Below are positions 38,186 through 46,826 of a DNA stretch of 64,000 nt, piece after piece; position 1 is the first letter of the stretch; the number at the start of each line of letters is the position of its first letter. A program made the translations under genes and the position numbers. The DNA is taken from NCBI RefSeq assembly GCF_016101585.1, contig NZ_JACFQG010000001.1:620001-684000 (forward strand). The letters run 5' to 3'. The notes below the pieces were generated by a model. That model was not told where the DNA came from. It did no database searches and saw only the letters and a list, made by a program, of their open reading frames with translations. Source of the stretch: Bifidobacterium polysaccharolyticum (GTDB taxonomy: Bacteria > Actinomycetota > Actinomycetes > Actinomycetales > Bifidobacteriaceae).

Positions 38186-39826
38186 GTGAGTGAACGAACG
38201 AAGCTGACCCTGGCCGCCCTGGCGTCGGCCGCCATGCCCGAGGTGCCCATGACCGGCGCGCGGGACTGTGACCAGCTCAGCAGCCTGGACCATGCACAGG
38301 GCGTGGACTGTGCCGTGGTCCAGGACGCGACCGGCAACGTCTACGACGTCTGGGCCACCAGTTCGGAGGCCGGCAAACGCCGGCTGACCGCTCGCGTCAA
38401 GGCGGCTCAGGCCCTGGCCGATGCCAAGGAGATGGCGGCCATGGGCTTCCGGGTCGAACGCATCCTGGCCTACCAGCCCGGCGAGAGGGTCGACAGTCCG
38501 ACCGGCACCACAGCTGTTGCCGTTATGACCCACTGCCCAGGCCGAATCCGTCCCCTCCACCTGCTGACCATGAACGAATGCACCGCCGCAGGCACAGCCA
38601 TCGGCGCCATCCATCGGGTGCGCCCTGATTTTCTGAAAACCCACGGCTATCCGGCCTTCTCCACTGCCCAGATCGCAGCACAACTGCGCGGATGGATCAA
38701 ACGGTTGCGCATGGACGGCCACGTGCCCAAGGAAATCACTGATTCATGGGCTTCCATTGTGGCGACCGACGGACTCTGGTCCTTTGAAACTTGCACCGTG
38801 CACGGAGGCTTCTCCGACGGCGATCTGCTCTATTCAGGCTCCGGACTCAGCGGGGTCTACGGCTGGCAGAACATGCAAGTCAACGATCCAGCTCGTGATC
38901 TGGCCTGGATCTTCGCCAAGCTGGACGGGTCCCGTCGCAACGCCGTCATTGCAGCATATGGCAGGATGATGGGGGCCCGGCTGGACGACCTGATCATGCT
39001 CCGAGCCAATCTTTGGCTGCAAATGGAGCAGGTGGGCGAGTTCATCACCGCTCTCGATCATGCAGACAACGAACGGATCATCCAATTCAAGGCCCAAGTT
39101 GAGCGCCTGGCTCAGCAGCTGGGCGATCATGAGCAGGACCAGCGCGCCCGTCGCCAGCAGCAGACGCCAAGTCCGTCACCCGCTGGCGCACCCTCAACCA
39201 TCACTGTTGGCACTCTGTTGGGCGACGATGAGGCTGAAGACCCCTCTGCAACCAAGCCACAGGAGAATCCGACGCCAGAGCCAGCCTCCGCCTCGACAGA
39301 AACGTCGGATGAAAGCTCGGCCACCATCGCCATCAACAGGGTGGAAATGGCTGACCTGGCTCTGGCCCAGACCGTCATGGACCACTCCGATGCCAGGAAT
39401 AAGCCCATCAAGCAGGCCCAGAGCACAGACCTTGGCACCGACGCCCAACCCGAGCCACCAGCTGTTGCTTCCGTCCCCCAGGAAGAGAAATCAGGCCTGA
39501 GCGATCACTTCCGCGGCATCGGCAATCCGGTCACCGGCGACGAGGATACAAATGGCGAAGCGAAACCGCAGGCTGCAATGAGCGTTCCGTCCGCAGACCC
39601 GTCCGGGAACAATCAGCCTTCGAATGCCACTGAAGCGGGAGAGGACGCTTCCCAACCGCATGATGCATCGTCAGCTCAGACCCTTCCAAGCAATCAGGCC
39701 GAGACCATCGTCATTCCCAAAAAGCCCCTGCCCGAACAGATTCCCACGCTCACTGCAGAGGGACAGACATCGGCATCGCCGCCGGAGACCGGCTCTGCCC
39801 AGGAGGAGCATCACGGGGACGCTTAG
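38186..39826 (+). CDS. APH-fold (aminoglycoside phosphotransferase-like) protein, probably pseudokinase
   Basis: A 546-residue protein. Residues 1 to about 310 form an APH/macrolide-kinase-like fold, and the rest (about 310-546) is a low-complexity tail rich in Pro, Ser, Thr, Glu and Gln. The usual catalytic HGDLHPGN box reads HGGFSDGDLL here, so the catalytic Asp is Gly, and the metal-binding IDW turn reads GVYGWQN. The following DPARDLAWIF is retained. These changes suggest loss of phosphotransfer. The GTG at 38186 is used; upstream frames overlap the helicase start region. It is divergent to the helicase. The role is unknown; a pseudokinase or scaffold is inference. Confidence 0.72.
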   Translation: MSERTKLTLAALASAAMPEVPMTGARDCDQLSSLDHAQGVDCAVVQDATGNVYDVWATSSEAGKRRLTARVKAAQALADAKEMAAMGFRVERILAYQPGERVDSPTGTTAVAVMTHCPGRIRPLHLLTMNECTAAGTAIGAIHRVRPDFLKTHGYPAFSTAQIAAQLRGWIKRLRMDGHVPKEITDSWASIVATDGLWSFETCTVHGGFSDGDLLYSGSGLSGVYGWQNMQVNDPARDLAWIFAKLDGSRRNAVIAAYGRMMGARLDDLIMLRANLWLQMEQVGEFITALDHADNERIIQFKAQVERLAQQLGDHEQDQRARRQQQTPSPSPAGAPSTITVGTLLGDDEAEDPSATKPQENPTPEPASASTETSDESSATIAINRVEMADLALAQTVMDHSDARNKPIKQAQSTDLGTDAQPEPPAVASVPQEEKSGLSDHFRGIGNPVTGDEDTNGEAKPQAAMSVPSADPSGNNQPSNATEAGEDASQPHDASSAQTLPSNQAETIVIPKKPLPEQIPTLTAEGQTSASPPETGSAQEEHHGDA

Positions 39827-39915
39827 AGCGTAATCACCCGGGTCAGCGAATAATGAGACCGGAAGATCCGTGGGCCGGCAGGTCTGGGCGACGGAGAAAA
39901 ACCTTGGAGGTAGCA

Positions 39916-40155
39916 ATGGATATCGAATTTGGCATCAAGAATGTGGCCCGCACGGTCAACTTCAGCACCAACGCCAAGGCGGACGAGGTGGCGGCCCACA
40001 TCGCCCGGGCCCTGAACGAGGGCGGACCCATCGATCTGGTGGACGACAAAGGTCGGCACATCATCGTCCCCAAGGAGTCCTTGGGCTACGCAGTGGTCGG
40101 TTCCGACACCACCCATCCTGTGGGCTTCGGTGTACTGGGAGGCTCCTCCGACTGA
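39916..40155 (+). CDS. DUF3107 family small protein
   Basis: A 79-residue protein of the actinobacterial DUF3107 family: MDIEFGIKNVARTVNFST, then a central ALNEGGPIDLVDDKGRHI and a C-terminal PHPVGF-like GSDTTHPVGFGVLG. GGAGG lies 5 bases upstream of the ATG at 39916, so the longer frame from 39853 is discarded. Function unknown. It follows the APH-fold gene by 89 bases and may share its transcript. Confidence 0.85.
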   Translation: MDIEFGIKNVARTVNFSTNAKADEVAAHIARALNEGGPIDLVDDKGRHIIVPKESLGYAVVGSDTTHPVGFGVLGGSSD

Positions 40156-40171
40156 GGCTGTGCTCGCCTGA

Positions 40172-40208
40172 CGAGGGCGACCGGATCCTTCTGGTCCGGC
40201 CGCCCTCG
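40172..40208. terminator. Hairpin between DUF3107 and PHP genes
   Basis: CGAGGGCG pairs with CGCCCTCG around CCGGATCCTTCTGGTCCGG, making a long GC-rich stem with small mismatches. It lies between convergent genes and could stop both. No U-tract is evident. Confidence 0.5.
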
Positions 40209-40219
40209 ATCTGTATTCG

Positions 40220-41107
40220 CTAACCCTCCCAGGCCACCGGACAACTTCCCCTGGCCCTGTCCACGATTTGGGCCACCACCTGGCCACTGGTGCTGTTCTC
40301 CCCCATGCGATTGGGCTTGCCTTGACCGTGCCAGTCCGATCCTCCGGTCACCAGCAGCCCCCAACGCTGGGCCAGGGCCAGTAGCCGTCGACGCTGCTCT
40401 GGCGGATTATCCCGATGCCAGACCTCCAGTCCGCCCAGCCCCTCCCTAGCCAGTGCAGCGATCTGCTGGTCGGAGAGCAGAATGGGATTGCGGCTGATGG
40501 CACCGGGATGGGCGATGACCAGGACGCCGCCTGCATGGTTGACTGCTGCCAGCACCTGGTGGGTGGTCGGCGAGGGCGTAGGCAGATAGTAGGCGCTGCC
40601 GGAGGAACAGACCCCGGCGAAGGCCTGGCTCCGGTCGGCATATACACCGGCTTTGACCAGGGCATCGGCGATGTGCGGACGGCCCACCGTGGTCTTTGAT
40701 CCCTCCTTGACCTGGTCCAGCACATCCTGCCAGGTAATCGGATAATCCCGTGAAATCCGTTCGACCATAGTCCTGGTTCTGGTCAGCCTGGCTTCCCTGG
40801 TCTTGGCGAAGAGCCCGGCTATGACCGGATCCTCAGGATCGTAAAGATAGGCCAGCATATGAACCGATACACGGCCATCCTGCGCGGTGATTTCAGTGCC
40901 TGGCAGCAGGGGTATCCCCAAGTCCTGGGCCGCCTTACGAGCCTGATCCCAGCCCGCATTGGTGTCATGGTCGGTGATGGCCAGACCTTCCAGACCCAGC
41001 TGCTGCGCCTGCTCAACCATCCCCCTGGGCGTCACGGTGCCGTCGGAGAACACGGTGTGGCAGTGCAGATCCCAGCCGGAGGCCTTAGCAGTATCCTCAT
41101 GCGTCAT
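40220..41107 (-). CDS. PHP-domain phosphoesterase (TrpH/YciV-like)
   Basis: A 295-residue PHP-domain metal-dependent phosphoesterase, like enzymes that hydrolyse 3'-phosphates of nucleoside bisphosphates or short RNA. Metal ligands are visible in HCHTVFSDG, ITDHDTNAGW, GTEITA, HPGAISRNPIL (IAHPGAI) and SDWHGQGK. The length is normal. The exact substrate cannot be read. It is divergent from the VKOR gene, whose open frame begins 18 bases away. Confidence 0.82.
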   Translation of the reverse strand: MTHEDTAKASGWDLHCHTVFSDGTVTPRGMVEQAQQLGLEGLAITDHDTNAGWDQARKAAQDLGIPLLPGTEITAQDGRVSVHMLAYLYDPEDPVIAGLFAKTREARLTRTRTMVERISRDYPITWQDVLDQVKEGSKTTVGRPHIADALVKAGVYADRSQAFAGVCSSGSAYYLPTPSPTTHQVLAAVNHAGGVLVIAHPGAISRNPILLSDQQIAALAREGLGGLEVWHRDNPPEQRRRLLALAQRWGLLVTGGSDWHGQGKPNRMGENSTSGQVVAQIVDRARGSCPVAWEG

Positions 41108-41169
41108 GCCTCCATCCTAAACTCGTGAACGATTCAGTGTCCCAGAGAACCTTCCCGACCATTAAGGTG

Positions 41170-41811
41170 ATGGACTCCATGAGCGAACCGACCTCTTCAA
41201 CATCACTGCAACAAGGTGCCAGATCCTTCTTCAGCTATCTGATTGCCGCCTTGGCCTCACTTGCAACCCTCTACGCCAGCCTGGTCCTGTCAGCGGAAAC
41301 CCTGCAATTGGCACGGCACCCCCAGGGCCAGCTCAGCTGTGACATCAACTCTGTGGTCTCCTGCTCTGCCGTGGCCCAGTCCCCCCAGGCCGAACTGATT
41401 CGCCTGGGCACCCTGCCGGTCCCCAATGCCTTTCTAGGATTGATGGCCGAATCTGTCTTCCTGACGCTGGCCGTAGTAGGCCTCTGCCGGATCAAGATGC
41501 CGGCGCTGCTGGCGGCGGGAACATGGTTCGCCTCGCTTGCCGCCCTGGCCTATGCACTCTGGCTGTTCACCCAGTCGCTCTTCGTCATCCACGCCCTCTG
41601 CCCCTGGTGCCTGGTCATGACCTTCGCCACCAGCTTGCAGTTCATGGCTTTCAGTCACGCCACGGTCGTCCAGCAGGGTCTGCCGCGCAAGAGGCCAAAA
41701 TGGCTGCAGACCTACTACCAGCGGCACTTCGATCTGATGGTCGACCTGATTTGGCTGGTCGCCCTGGCAACCATTGTTCTGGCCGTGGAAGGATCCGTCC
41801 TCTTCGGCTGA
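41170..41811 (+). CDS. Vitamin K epoxide reductase (VKOR) family protein
   Basis: A membrane thiol oxidoreductase of about 213 residues with four to five hydrophobic segments. The loop cysteines in SCDINSVVSCSAV and the active-site CxxC in HALCPWCLVM are present. Bacterial VKOR homologues reoxidise periplasmic or extracytoplasmic DsbA-like proteins. The start is uncertain: the frame is open from a GTG at 41125, and ATGs at 41170 and 41179 follow the AAGG at 41164. No DsbA-like partner is adjacent. Confidence 0.85.
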   Translation: MDSMSEPTSSTSLQQGARSFFSYLIAALASLATLYASLVLSAETLQLARHPQGQLSCDINSVVSCSAVAQSPQAELIRLGTLPVPNAFLGLMAESVFLTLAVVGLCRIKMPALLAAGTWFASLAALAYALWLFTQSLFVIHALCPWCLVMTFATSLQFMAFSHATVVQQGLPRKRPKWLQTYYQRHFDLMVDLIWLVALATIVLAVEGSVLFG

Positions 41812-42777
41812 TCAGCAACCGGGAATATTCTCCAGGGTCAGACGGGCCACCATTCTGGCCGGTCCTGTCAGCCACACATCCTTCGGATCCACGTCCACCT
41901 TCAGACTGCCTCCACCTACCTGAATGGTCCAGTGATCGACCCCGGTCAAAGCTCGAAGCAGCACTCCGCTGGCGCACAAACCGGTCCCGCAGGACAAGGT
42001 CTCGCCTACGCCACGCTCATAGACCCTCATGCTGGCCCGACCGCTGCCATTATCAGTATTCAAGGCGTCCAGACGCAGGAATTCCACATTCTGTCCCTCA
42101 GCCAGCCCGGGCCTGACCCGGGGGGGAGCCGACAGATCCAGATCGCCCAGGTCAGGCAGATCAGCTCTGGACAGCAGGTCGGTCACGGTCCCAGGCAGTC
42201 CCTCGGTCTCCAATTCGGCAGCGGCTGAGGCCAGAACGACTGCATGGGGATTGCCCATATCCACCAAGGTGCCAGGAGCCGAGCCTCTTAGGACCTCGCC
42301 GTCGACCAGCTGTTGCCCCACCGAGCCCAACCGCCAAGCTCCGACCTTGACCTTGAAGACATGCTCGCCATCGCACTTCATCGGACTGCGCGAGACAATC
42401 CGCTTGACCCCTGCCCGGGTCCCCAGCAGAAAGGAGGATCCCTCCATGGTCGGCGTCAGCCCCTGCTTCTGAGCGAAGAGGGTGACGGCTCGCGTCCCGT
42501 TGCCGCACATCTGCGCCAGTGATCCGTCCGCGTTGCGGTAGTCCATGAACCACTGACAGCCGAAACGGTCACAGGCATCCACCTGCTCCTGGTTCAAGTC
42601 GCTGACATCGGCCGGATGGGTCAGCCGGATCACCCCGTCGGCTCCGACCCCGAAATGCCGGTCACACAGCCACCGCACCTGGTCTGCCGTAGGTTCCAGA
42701 TCCCCCCGGGGATCGGCGTAGACCACGAAATCGTTGCCGGTGGCTTGCATTTTGTAAACAGTCCGGGGAATACTCAT
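41812..42777 (-). CDS. dapF: Diaminopimelate epimerase
   Basis: Cofactor-independent enzyme interconverting LL- and meso-diaminopimelate, a step in lysine synthesis and, where used, peptidoglycan cross-bridge supply. The 321-residue product contains the two active-site cysteine boxes, QMCGNGTRAVTLFA and GETLSCGTGLCASGV, and the N-terminal MQATGNDFVVYAD. It is convergent with VKOR and divergent from murI. The gene is slightly longer than the family average of about 280, with insertions in both halves. Confidence 0.95.
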   Translation of the reverse strand: MSIPRTVYKMQATGNDFVVYADPRGDLEPTADQVRWLCDRHFGVGADGVIRLTHPADVSDLNQEQVDACDRFGCQWFMDYRNADGSLAQMCGNGTRAVTLFAQKQGLTPTMEGSSFLLGTRAGVKRIVSRSPMKCDGEHVFKVKVGAWRLGSVGQQLVDGEVLRGSAPGTLVDMGNPHAVVLASAAAELETEGLPGTVTDLLSRADLPDLGDLDLSAPPRVRPGLAEGQNVEFLRLDALNTDNGSGRASMRVYERGVGETLSCGTGLCASGVLLRALTGVDHWTIQVGGGSLKVDVDPKDVWLTGPARMVARLTLENIPGC

Positions 42778-42844
42778 GCTTGTAGCGTACGGCCCTTCGG
42801 CGACAGGCTAGGCTGGTTCTTCGGCTGCGAAAGGAGCAGATCAT

Positions 42845-43630
42845 ATGGCATCAGATGCACCGATCGGGATCTTCGACTCCGGGCTCGGCGGTCTGAGCGT
42901 CACCGCAGCCATCCAGAAGCTTTTGCCCCAAGAGAATCTGCTCTATTTCGGCGATTCCGCCTACGCTCCCTACGGCACCAAGGAGCCGGTCCAGATCGCC
43001 CAGCGCTGCCATGTCATCGGCGACCGGTTCATGGACCTGGGCGTCAAGGCCATGGTCATCGCCTGCAACACCGCCACCAGCGTCTGCGTGGATGAGATGC
43101 GCCAGCGCTACCCGGTTCCTGTTATCGGCATGGAGCCGGCCCTGAAGCTGGCTTGCACTCGAGGCGGAGGCCGACCCCAACGGGTTCTGGTCACGGCAAC
43201 CCCGCTGACCTTGAAGGAGGCCAAGTTCTCGTGCCTGATGGCTCGGTTCTCCGGCAGGCACACCATTCTCACCCAGCCCTGCCCAGACCTGGTGACCATT
43301 GTGGAGTCTGACAGGCTGAATGACCAGGCTCTGGTCGATGCCACCCTGCACCGTTACTTGGATCCCTATGACCTACAGACTCTGGATGCCTTGGTTCTGG
43401 GCTGCACCCACTTCGTCTTCTTCCGCAAGCCTATCGCACGCATCTGCCCGCCGAGCCTGGCACTGATCGACGGCAACCCGGGAACGGCCCGCCACCTCAA
43501 GGATCTGCTGACCCAAGACGATGCCCTCAACCAGGGCCCTGGCCCCGGCAGAGTACAGATCGCCAACTCTGATTCCTCACCGGCTATGCTGGATTTGTCC
43601 AAACGGCTGCTGGCCTCCTGCCGCCCCTGA
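42845..43630 (+). CDS. murI: Glutamate racemase
   Basis: Makes D-glutamate for peptidoglycan. The 261-residue product has the catalytic boxes IGIFDSGLGGLSVTAA (start), FGDSAYAPYGTK, VIACNTATSVC (first catalytic Cys) and LGCTHFVFFRK (second catalytic Cys). AAAGGAG is 9 bases before the ATG. It lies divergent to dapF, another peptidoglycan/lysine gene, with a 67-base intergenic region. Confidence 0.96.
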   Translation: MASDAPIGIFDSGLGGLSVTAAIQKLLPQENLLYFGDSAYAPYGTKEPVQIAQRCHVIGDRFMDLGVKAMVIACNTATSVCVDEMRQRYPVPVIGMEPALKLACTRGGGRPQRVLVTATPLTLKEAKFSCLMARFSGRHTILTQPCPDLVTIVESDRLNDQALVDATLHRYLDPYDLQTLDALVLGCTHFVFFRKPIARICPPSLALIDGNPGTARHLKDLLTQDDALNQGPGPGRVQIANSDSSPAMLDLSKRLLASCRP

Positions 43631-43698
43631 ACAGCTTGTCCGACGTTCACGCATAAGCTGTCATCAAGCTCGGATATCTGTCAGGAATCGAGGTGCTT

Positions 43699-44550
43699 AT
43701 GGCACGCAAAAGAACAGCCGTCATTGACGTAGGCGGCGGCTACCGGTCCATCTTCGGCGCCGGCGTCTTCGACCGCTGCATGGAGCAGGGCATCACCTTC
43801 GATCACTGCTATGGGGTCTCAGCAGGCAGCGCCAATCTTGCTTCATTCCTGTCGGGCCAGCTCAGACGCTGCTACCGCTTCTACACCGTCTACTCCTCCC
43901 GCAAGGAGTATGCGAGCGTGAGCAACTTCCTGACCAAGCACACCTTCGTCGACCTGGACTACGTCTACGGCAAACTTTCGGCGCACGATGGGGAATGCCC
44001 GCTGGATTACCAGGCTCTGAAGGCCAACCCGGCCCTGTTCACCGTAGTGGCTTGCAAGGCCACTGACGGATCCACCGTCTACTTTGACAAGTCCGACCTG
44101 GCCCAGGACGACTATGACATCCTCAAGGCCTCGTCCACTGTGCCGGTGGCCAACAAGCCCTACATGATCGATGGAGTGCCCTATCTGGACGGCGGCATCG
44201 CCGACCCGGTCCCGGTCCGCAAGGCCATGGATGAGGGCTATGAACGCATCGTTCTGGTTCTGACCCGCCAGAGGGATATTCTGCGCGAGCAGAAGAAGGA
44301 TGTCCTGCCGGCCCGGATCCTGTCGAGGACCTATCCAGCGGCCGGCGAGCGCCTGATGGAGCGCTACCGCACCTACAATGACGAGGTCGCCTTGGCCAAG
44401 CAGGCCGAAAAGGAGGGCCAGGTGCTCATCCTGGCCCCGGACAGCCTGTGCGGGCTGACCACACTGAGCAAGTCACTCAAGGGACTCAACGCCATGTACG
44501 ACAAGGGCTATCGGGCCGCCGAGGCCATAGCCGACTTCCTGGAAAGCTGA
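43699..44550 (+). CDS. Patatin-like phospholipase family protein
   Basis: A 283-residue serine hydrolase of the patatin family (YjjU-like). The oxyanion hole glycines are in IDVGGGYRSIFGAG, the nucleophile Ser in the GxSxG box GVSAGSAN and the dyad Asp in LDGGIADPVPV. GAGG precedes the ATG at 43699, so the GTG at 43693 is rejected. It has no signal peptide. The natural lipid substrate is unknown. Confidence 0.88.
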   Translation: MARKRTAVIDVGGGYRSIFGAGVFDRCMEQGITFDHCYGVSAGSANLASFLSGQLRRCYRFYTVYSSRKEYASVSNFLTKHTFVDLDYVYGKLSAHDGECPLDYQALKANPALFTVVACKATDGSTVYFDKSDLAQDDYDILKASSTVPVANKPYMIDGVPYLDGGIADPVPVRKAMDEGYERIVLVLTRQRDILREQKKDVLPARILSRTYPAAGERLMERYRTYNDEVALAKQAEKEGQVLILAPDSLCGLTTLSKSLKGLNAMYDKGYRAAEAIADFLES

Positions 44551-44559
44551 ACCCCGTCC

Positions 44560-44594
44560 CCGCACGACTCTCCATGCGGAGTTTTCCTTTTCCT
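44560..44594 (+). terminator. Candidate terminator after the patatin gene
   Basis: CCGCA (44560-44564) pairs with TGCGG (44575-44579), followed by AGTTTTCCTTTTCC, a T-rich tail. The stem is only 5 bp, so this is a weak intrinsic terminator. Confidence 0.45.
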
Positions 44595-44620
44595 GTTTTG
44601 GTCGAGCTCTTTTACGAACC

Positions 44621-45589
44621 TTACAGTATTGGCGCCCCGGTCTCGCTCTCTGTGCCTGCACTCCTGCGACCGTGGCGGGGATCCGCACTCCCCTGGCTGC
44701 TCTGGGCAGTCATCAGCGCTGCGGTCATCTGGTTGAAGAGCTCGTTGTAGCCGCCAGGGGTCGCCGCTGGCAGAACCAGAGTCTTGGCATTGTCGGACTC
44801 GGCAAGCGAACGCATCACATCCAGATATTGGTTGAAGAGCACCACGTTGTTGACAGCATCGATATCCATACCTACGGCCCGAAGACTGTTGATCTGATCC
44901 ACAATGCCGTTGGCGATCTCCCGCCGGTAGTTGGCCTGGCCCTCGCCCTGCATCCTGGTCTTTTCGGCATCCGCCCTGGCCTGGGTCTCGATCTCGATCC
45001 GTCGGGCCTCGGCACGCTCCCTGGTGGCCTCCTTCTCACGCTGGGCCGCATTGATGGAGTCCATGGCCTGCTTGACCTGGGTGGACGGATCGATGGCGGT
45101 GACCAAGGTCTTGATGACCGAAAATCCGAAACGCTGCATCTCCTGGCCCACGGTCTGCTGAACGTCGGAGGCGATGTCATCCTTGCGGGCGAAGGCATCA
45201 TCCAGGCTCAGCGCGGGAATGGCTGACCTGAGAGCATCCTCCATGTAGGAGCGCAGCTGGCCCGCCGGATCGACCAGCTCGTAGTATGCCGTAGCCACGT
45301 TGGCCGCCTCCACACGGAACTGCGCGGAGACCTCCACGGTGACGAAGACGTTGTCCTTGGTCTTGGTCTCCAGCTTGACGTTCAGCTGGTTGACCCGCAG
45401 GTTGGTCTTGGCGGCTATCCGGTCCACCAGGGGGATCTTGGCGTGGATGCCCGCCAGCGCCACCCGGTGGTACTTGCCGAAGCGCTCAATGACGTCCGCC
45501 TGCTGCTGGGGCACCACGAAAATTCCCAGGAGGAAGATGATCAGCGCCAGAATCAGCACGGCGATCACAATGGCGATGCCTAGATGCAT
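44621..45589 (-). CDS. SPFH/stomatin (band 7) family membrane protein
   Basis: A 322-residue membrane protein with one N-terminal hydrophobic segment (IAIVIAVLILALIIFLLG), then the band-7 fold (VVPQQQADVIERFGKYHRVA, LNVKLETKTKDNVFVTVE) and a long coiled coil with REKEATRERAEARRIE. Band-7 proteins organise membrane microdomains and influence proteases. AAGGAG precedes the ATG. No NfeD-like partner is next to it. It faces the patatin gene convergently. Confidence 0.93.
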   Translation of the reverse strand: MHLGIAIVIAVLILALIIFLLGIFVVPQQQADVIERFGKYHRVALAGIHAKIPLVDRIAAKTNLRVNQLNVKLETKTKDNVFVTVEVSAQFRVEAANVATAYYELVDPAGQLRSYMEDALRSAIPALSLDDAFARKDDIASDVQQTVGQEMQRFGFSVIKTLVTAIDPSTQVKQAMDSINAAQREKEATRERAEARRIEIETQARADAEKTRMQGEGQANYRREIANGIVDQINSLRAVGMDIDAVNNVVLFNQYLDVMRSLAESDNAKTLVLPAATPGGYNELFNQMTAALMTAQSSQGSADPRHGRRSAGTESETGAPIL

Positions 45590-45756
45590 GAGTGTTCTCC
45601 TTCGAGCTTAAAACCCTTGTATGTCGGACCTGAAAACCGCACCATTCCGGCCTTTCCTCTCATCACCATACATGATGGACTCGTCTGAATAATCGGTTCG
45701 GGCACTATAGCCGTAATAGACTCGGCTTAACAAGACTTCAACCCGAAAGGATGAAC

Positions 45757-46704
45757 ATGGCAAAACTACGCGGCATCGACGCCGAAATCTTCCCCCTGGT
45801 CCTGGGCGGCAACACCTTTGGATGGACCAGCGACGAATCTGTGTCTGACCAGGTCCTGGATGCCTATACGGCATCCGGAGGCAACCTGATCGATACAGCT
45901 GATGTCTACTCAGCCTGGGCCCCCGGCCACTCCGGCGGCGAATCCGAGATCGTCCTGGGCCGCTGGCTGGCCAAGAACGGCAACCGCAACAAGGTCCTGG
46001 TGGCTACCAAGGTCAGCCAGCACCCCCAGTACTCCGGTCTTTCGGCCAAGAATATCGAGGCCGCTGCCGATGCCTCCCTGCTCAGGCTGGGCCTGGATGT
46101 AATCGATCTTTACTACGCCCACTTCGACGACAGCTCCACCCCCTTGGAGGAGACCGCAGCAGCCTTTGACAAGCTGGTCAAAGAGGGCAAGGTCCGGGCC
46201 ATCGGCCTGTCCAACTACACGCCAGACCGGATCCGCGAGTGGTTCAGCATTGCTCGCAAGGAAGGCCTGACCCTGCCGGTGGCCCTGGAGCCGCAATACA
46301 ATCTGGTCTACCGCAAGGACTACGAGAATGGCCTTATGCCAGTTGCCAAGGACGAGAATCTGGCGGTCTTCCCTTACTTCTCACTGGCCTCGGGCTTCCT
46401 GACGGGCAAGTACCGGACCATGGACGACCTCAAGGGTAAGCAGCGTGAGGGCATGGTCAAGGACTTCTTCACCCAGGAGGGGCTGGATGTGGTCGCCGCC
46501 ATGGACGGCATCGCCAAGGCCCACGGGGTCGAGCTGGCCACAGTAGCCCTGGCCTGGCTCAACCACAGGCCTGGGATTGCGGCCCCTATCGCCTCTGCGC
46601 GCACCCCTGAGCAGCTGCCGGCCCTCCTGGCCGCTGCCCATCTGGAACTGAGCGACGAGGATATGCAGACCCTGGACCAGGTCAGCGACAAGGTCAAGGG
46701 CTGA
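45757..46704 (+). CDS. Aldo/keto reductase family oxidoreductase
   Basis: NADP(H)-linked reductase of about 315 residues. The catalytic Asp and Tyr are in LIDTADVYSAW, the Lys in VATKVSQHPQ and the His in DLYYAHFDDSS. The C-terminal part keeps PIASARTPEQL, a cofactor-binding loop. AAAGG lies 6 bases before the ATG at 45757 and directly touches the ATG at 45751, so the second is used. Typical substrates are aldehydes or ketones; none can be singled out. Confidence 0.93.
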   Translation: MAKLRGIDAEIFPLVLGGNTFGWTSDESVSDQVLDAYTASGGNLIDTADVYSAWAPGHSGGESEIVLGRWLAKNGNRNKVLVATKVSQHPQYSGLSAKNIEAAADASLLRLGLDVIDLYYAHFDDSSTPLEETAAAFDKLVKEGKVRAIGLSNYTPDRIREWFSIARKEGLTLPVALEPQYNLVYRKDYENGLMPVAKDENLAVFPYFSLASGFLTGKYRTMDDLKGKQREGMVKDFFTQEGLDVVAAMDGIAKAHGVELATVALAWLNHRPGIAAPIASARTPEQLPALLAAAHLELSDEDMQTLDQVSDKVKG

Positions 46705-46776
46705 TCTGCAAACTTCGCTGCCCGCTGCACGGCCAAGTGTGCCACAAGCGGACACCCAGCCAGGCAGGTCGAACGG

Positions 46777-46814
46777 AAAAGGGCTTCCATCTGATACAGG
46801 ATGGAAGCCCTTTT
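46777..46814. terminator. Intrinsic terminator, bidirectional
   Basis: AAAAGGGCTTCCATC pairs with GATGGAAGCCCTTTT around an 8-base loop, giving a 15-bp perfect stem flanked by A and T runs. It separates the convergent aldo/keto reductase and ileS genes. Confidence 0.92.
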
Positions 46815-46826
46815 GTACAGCTACGA

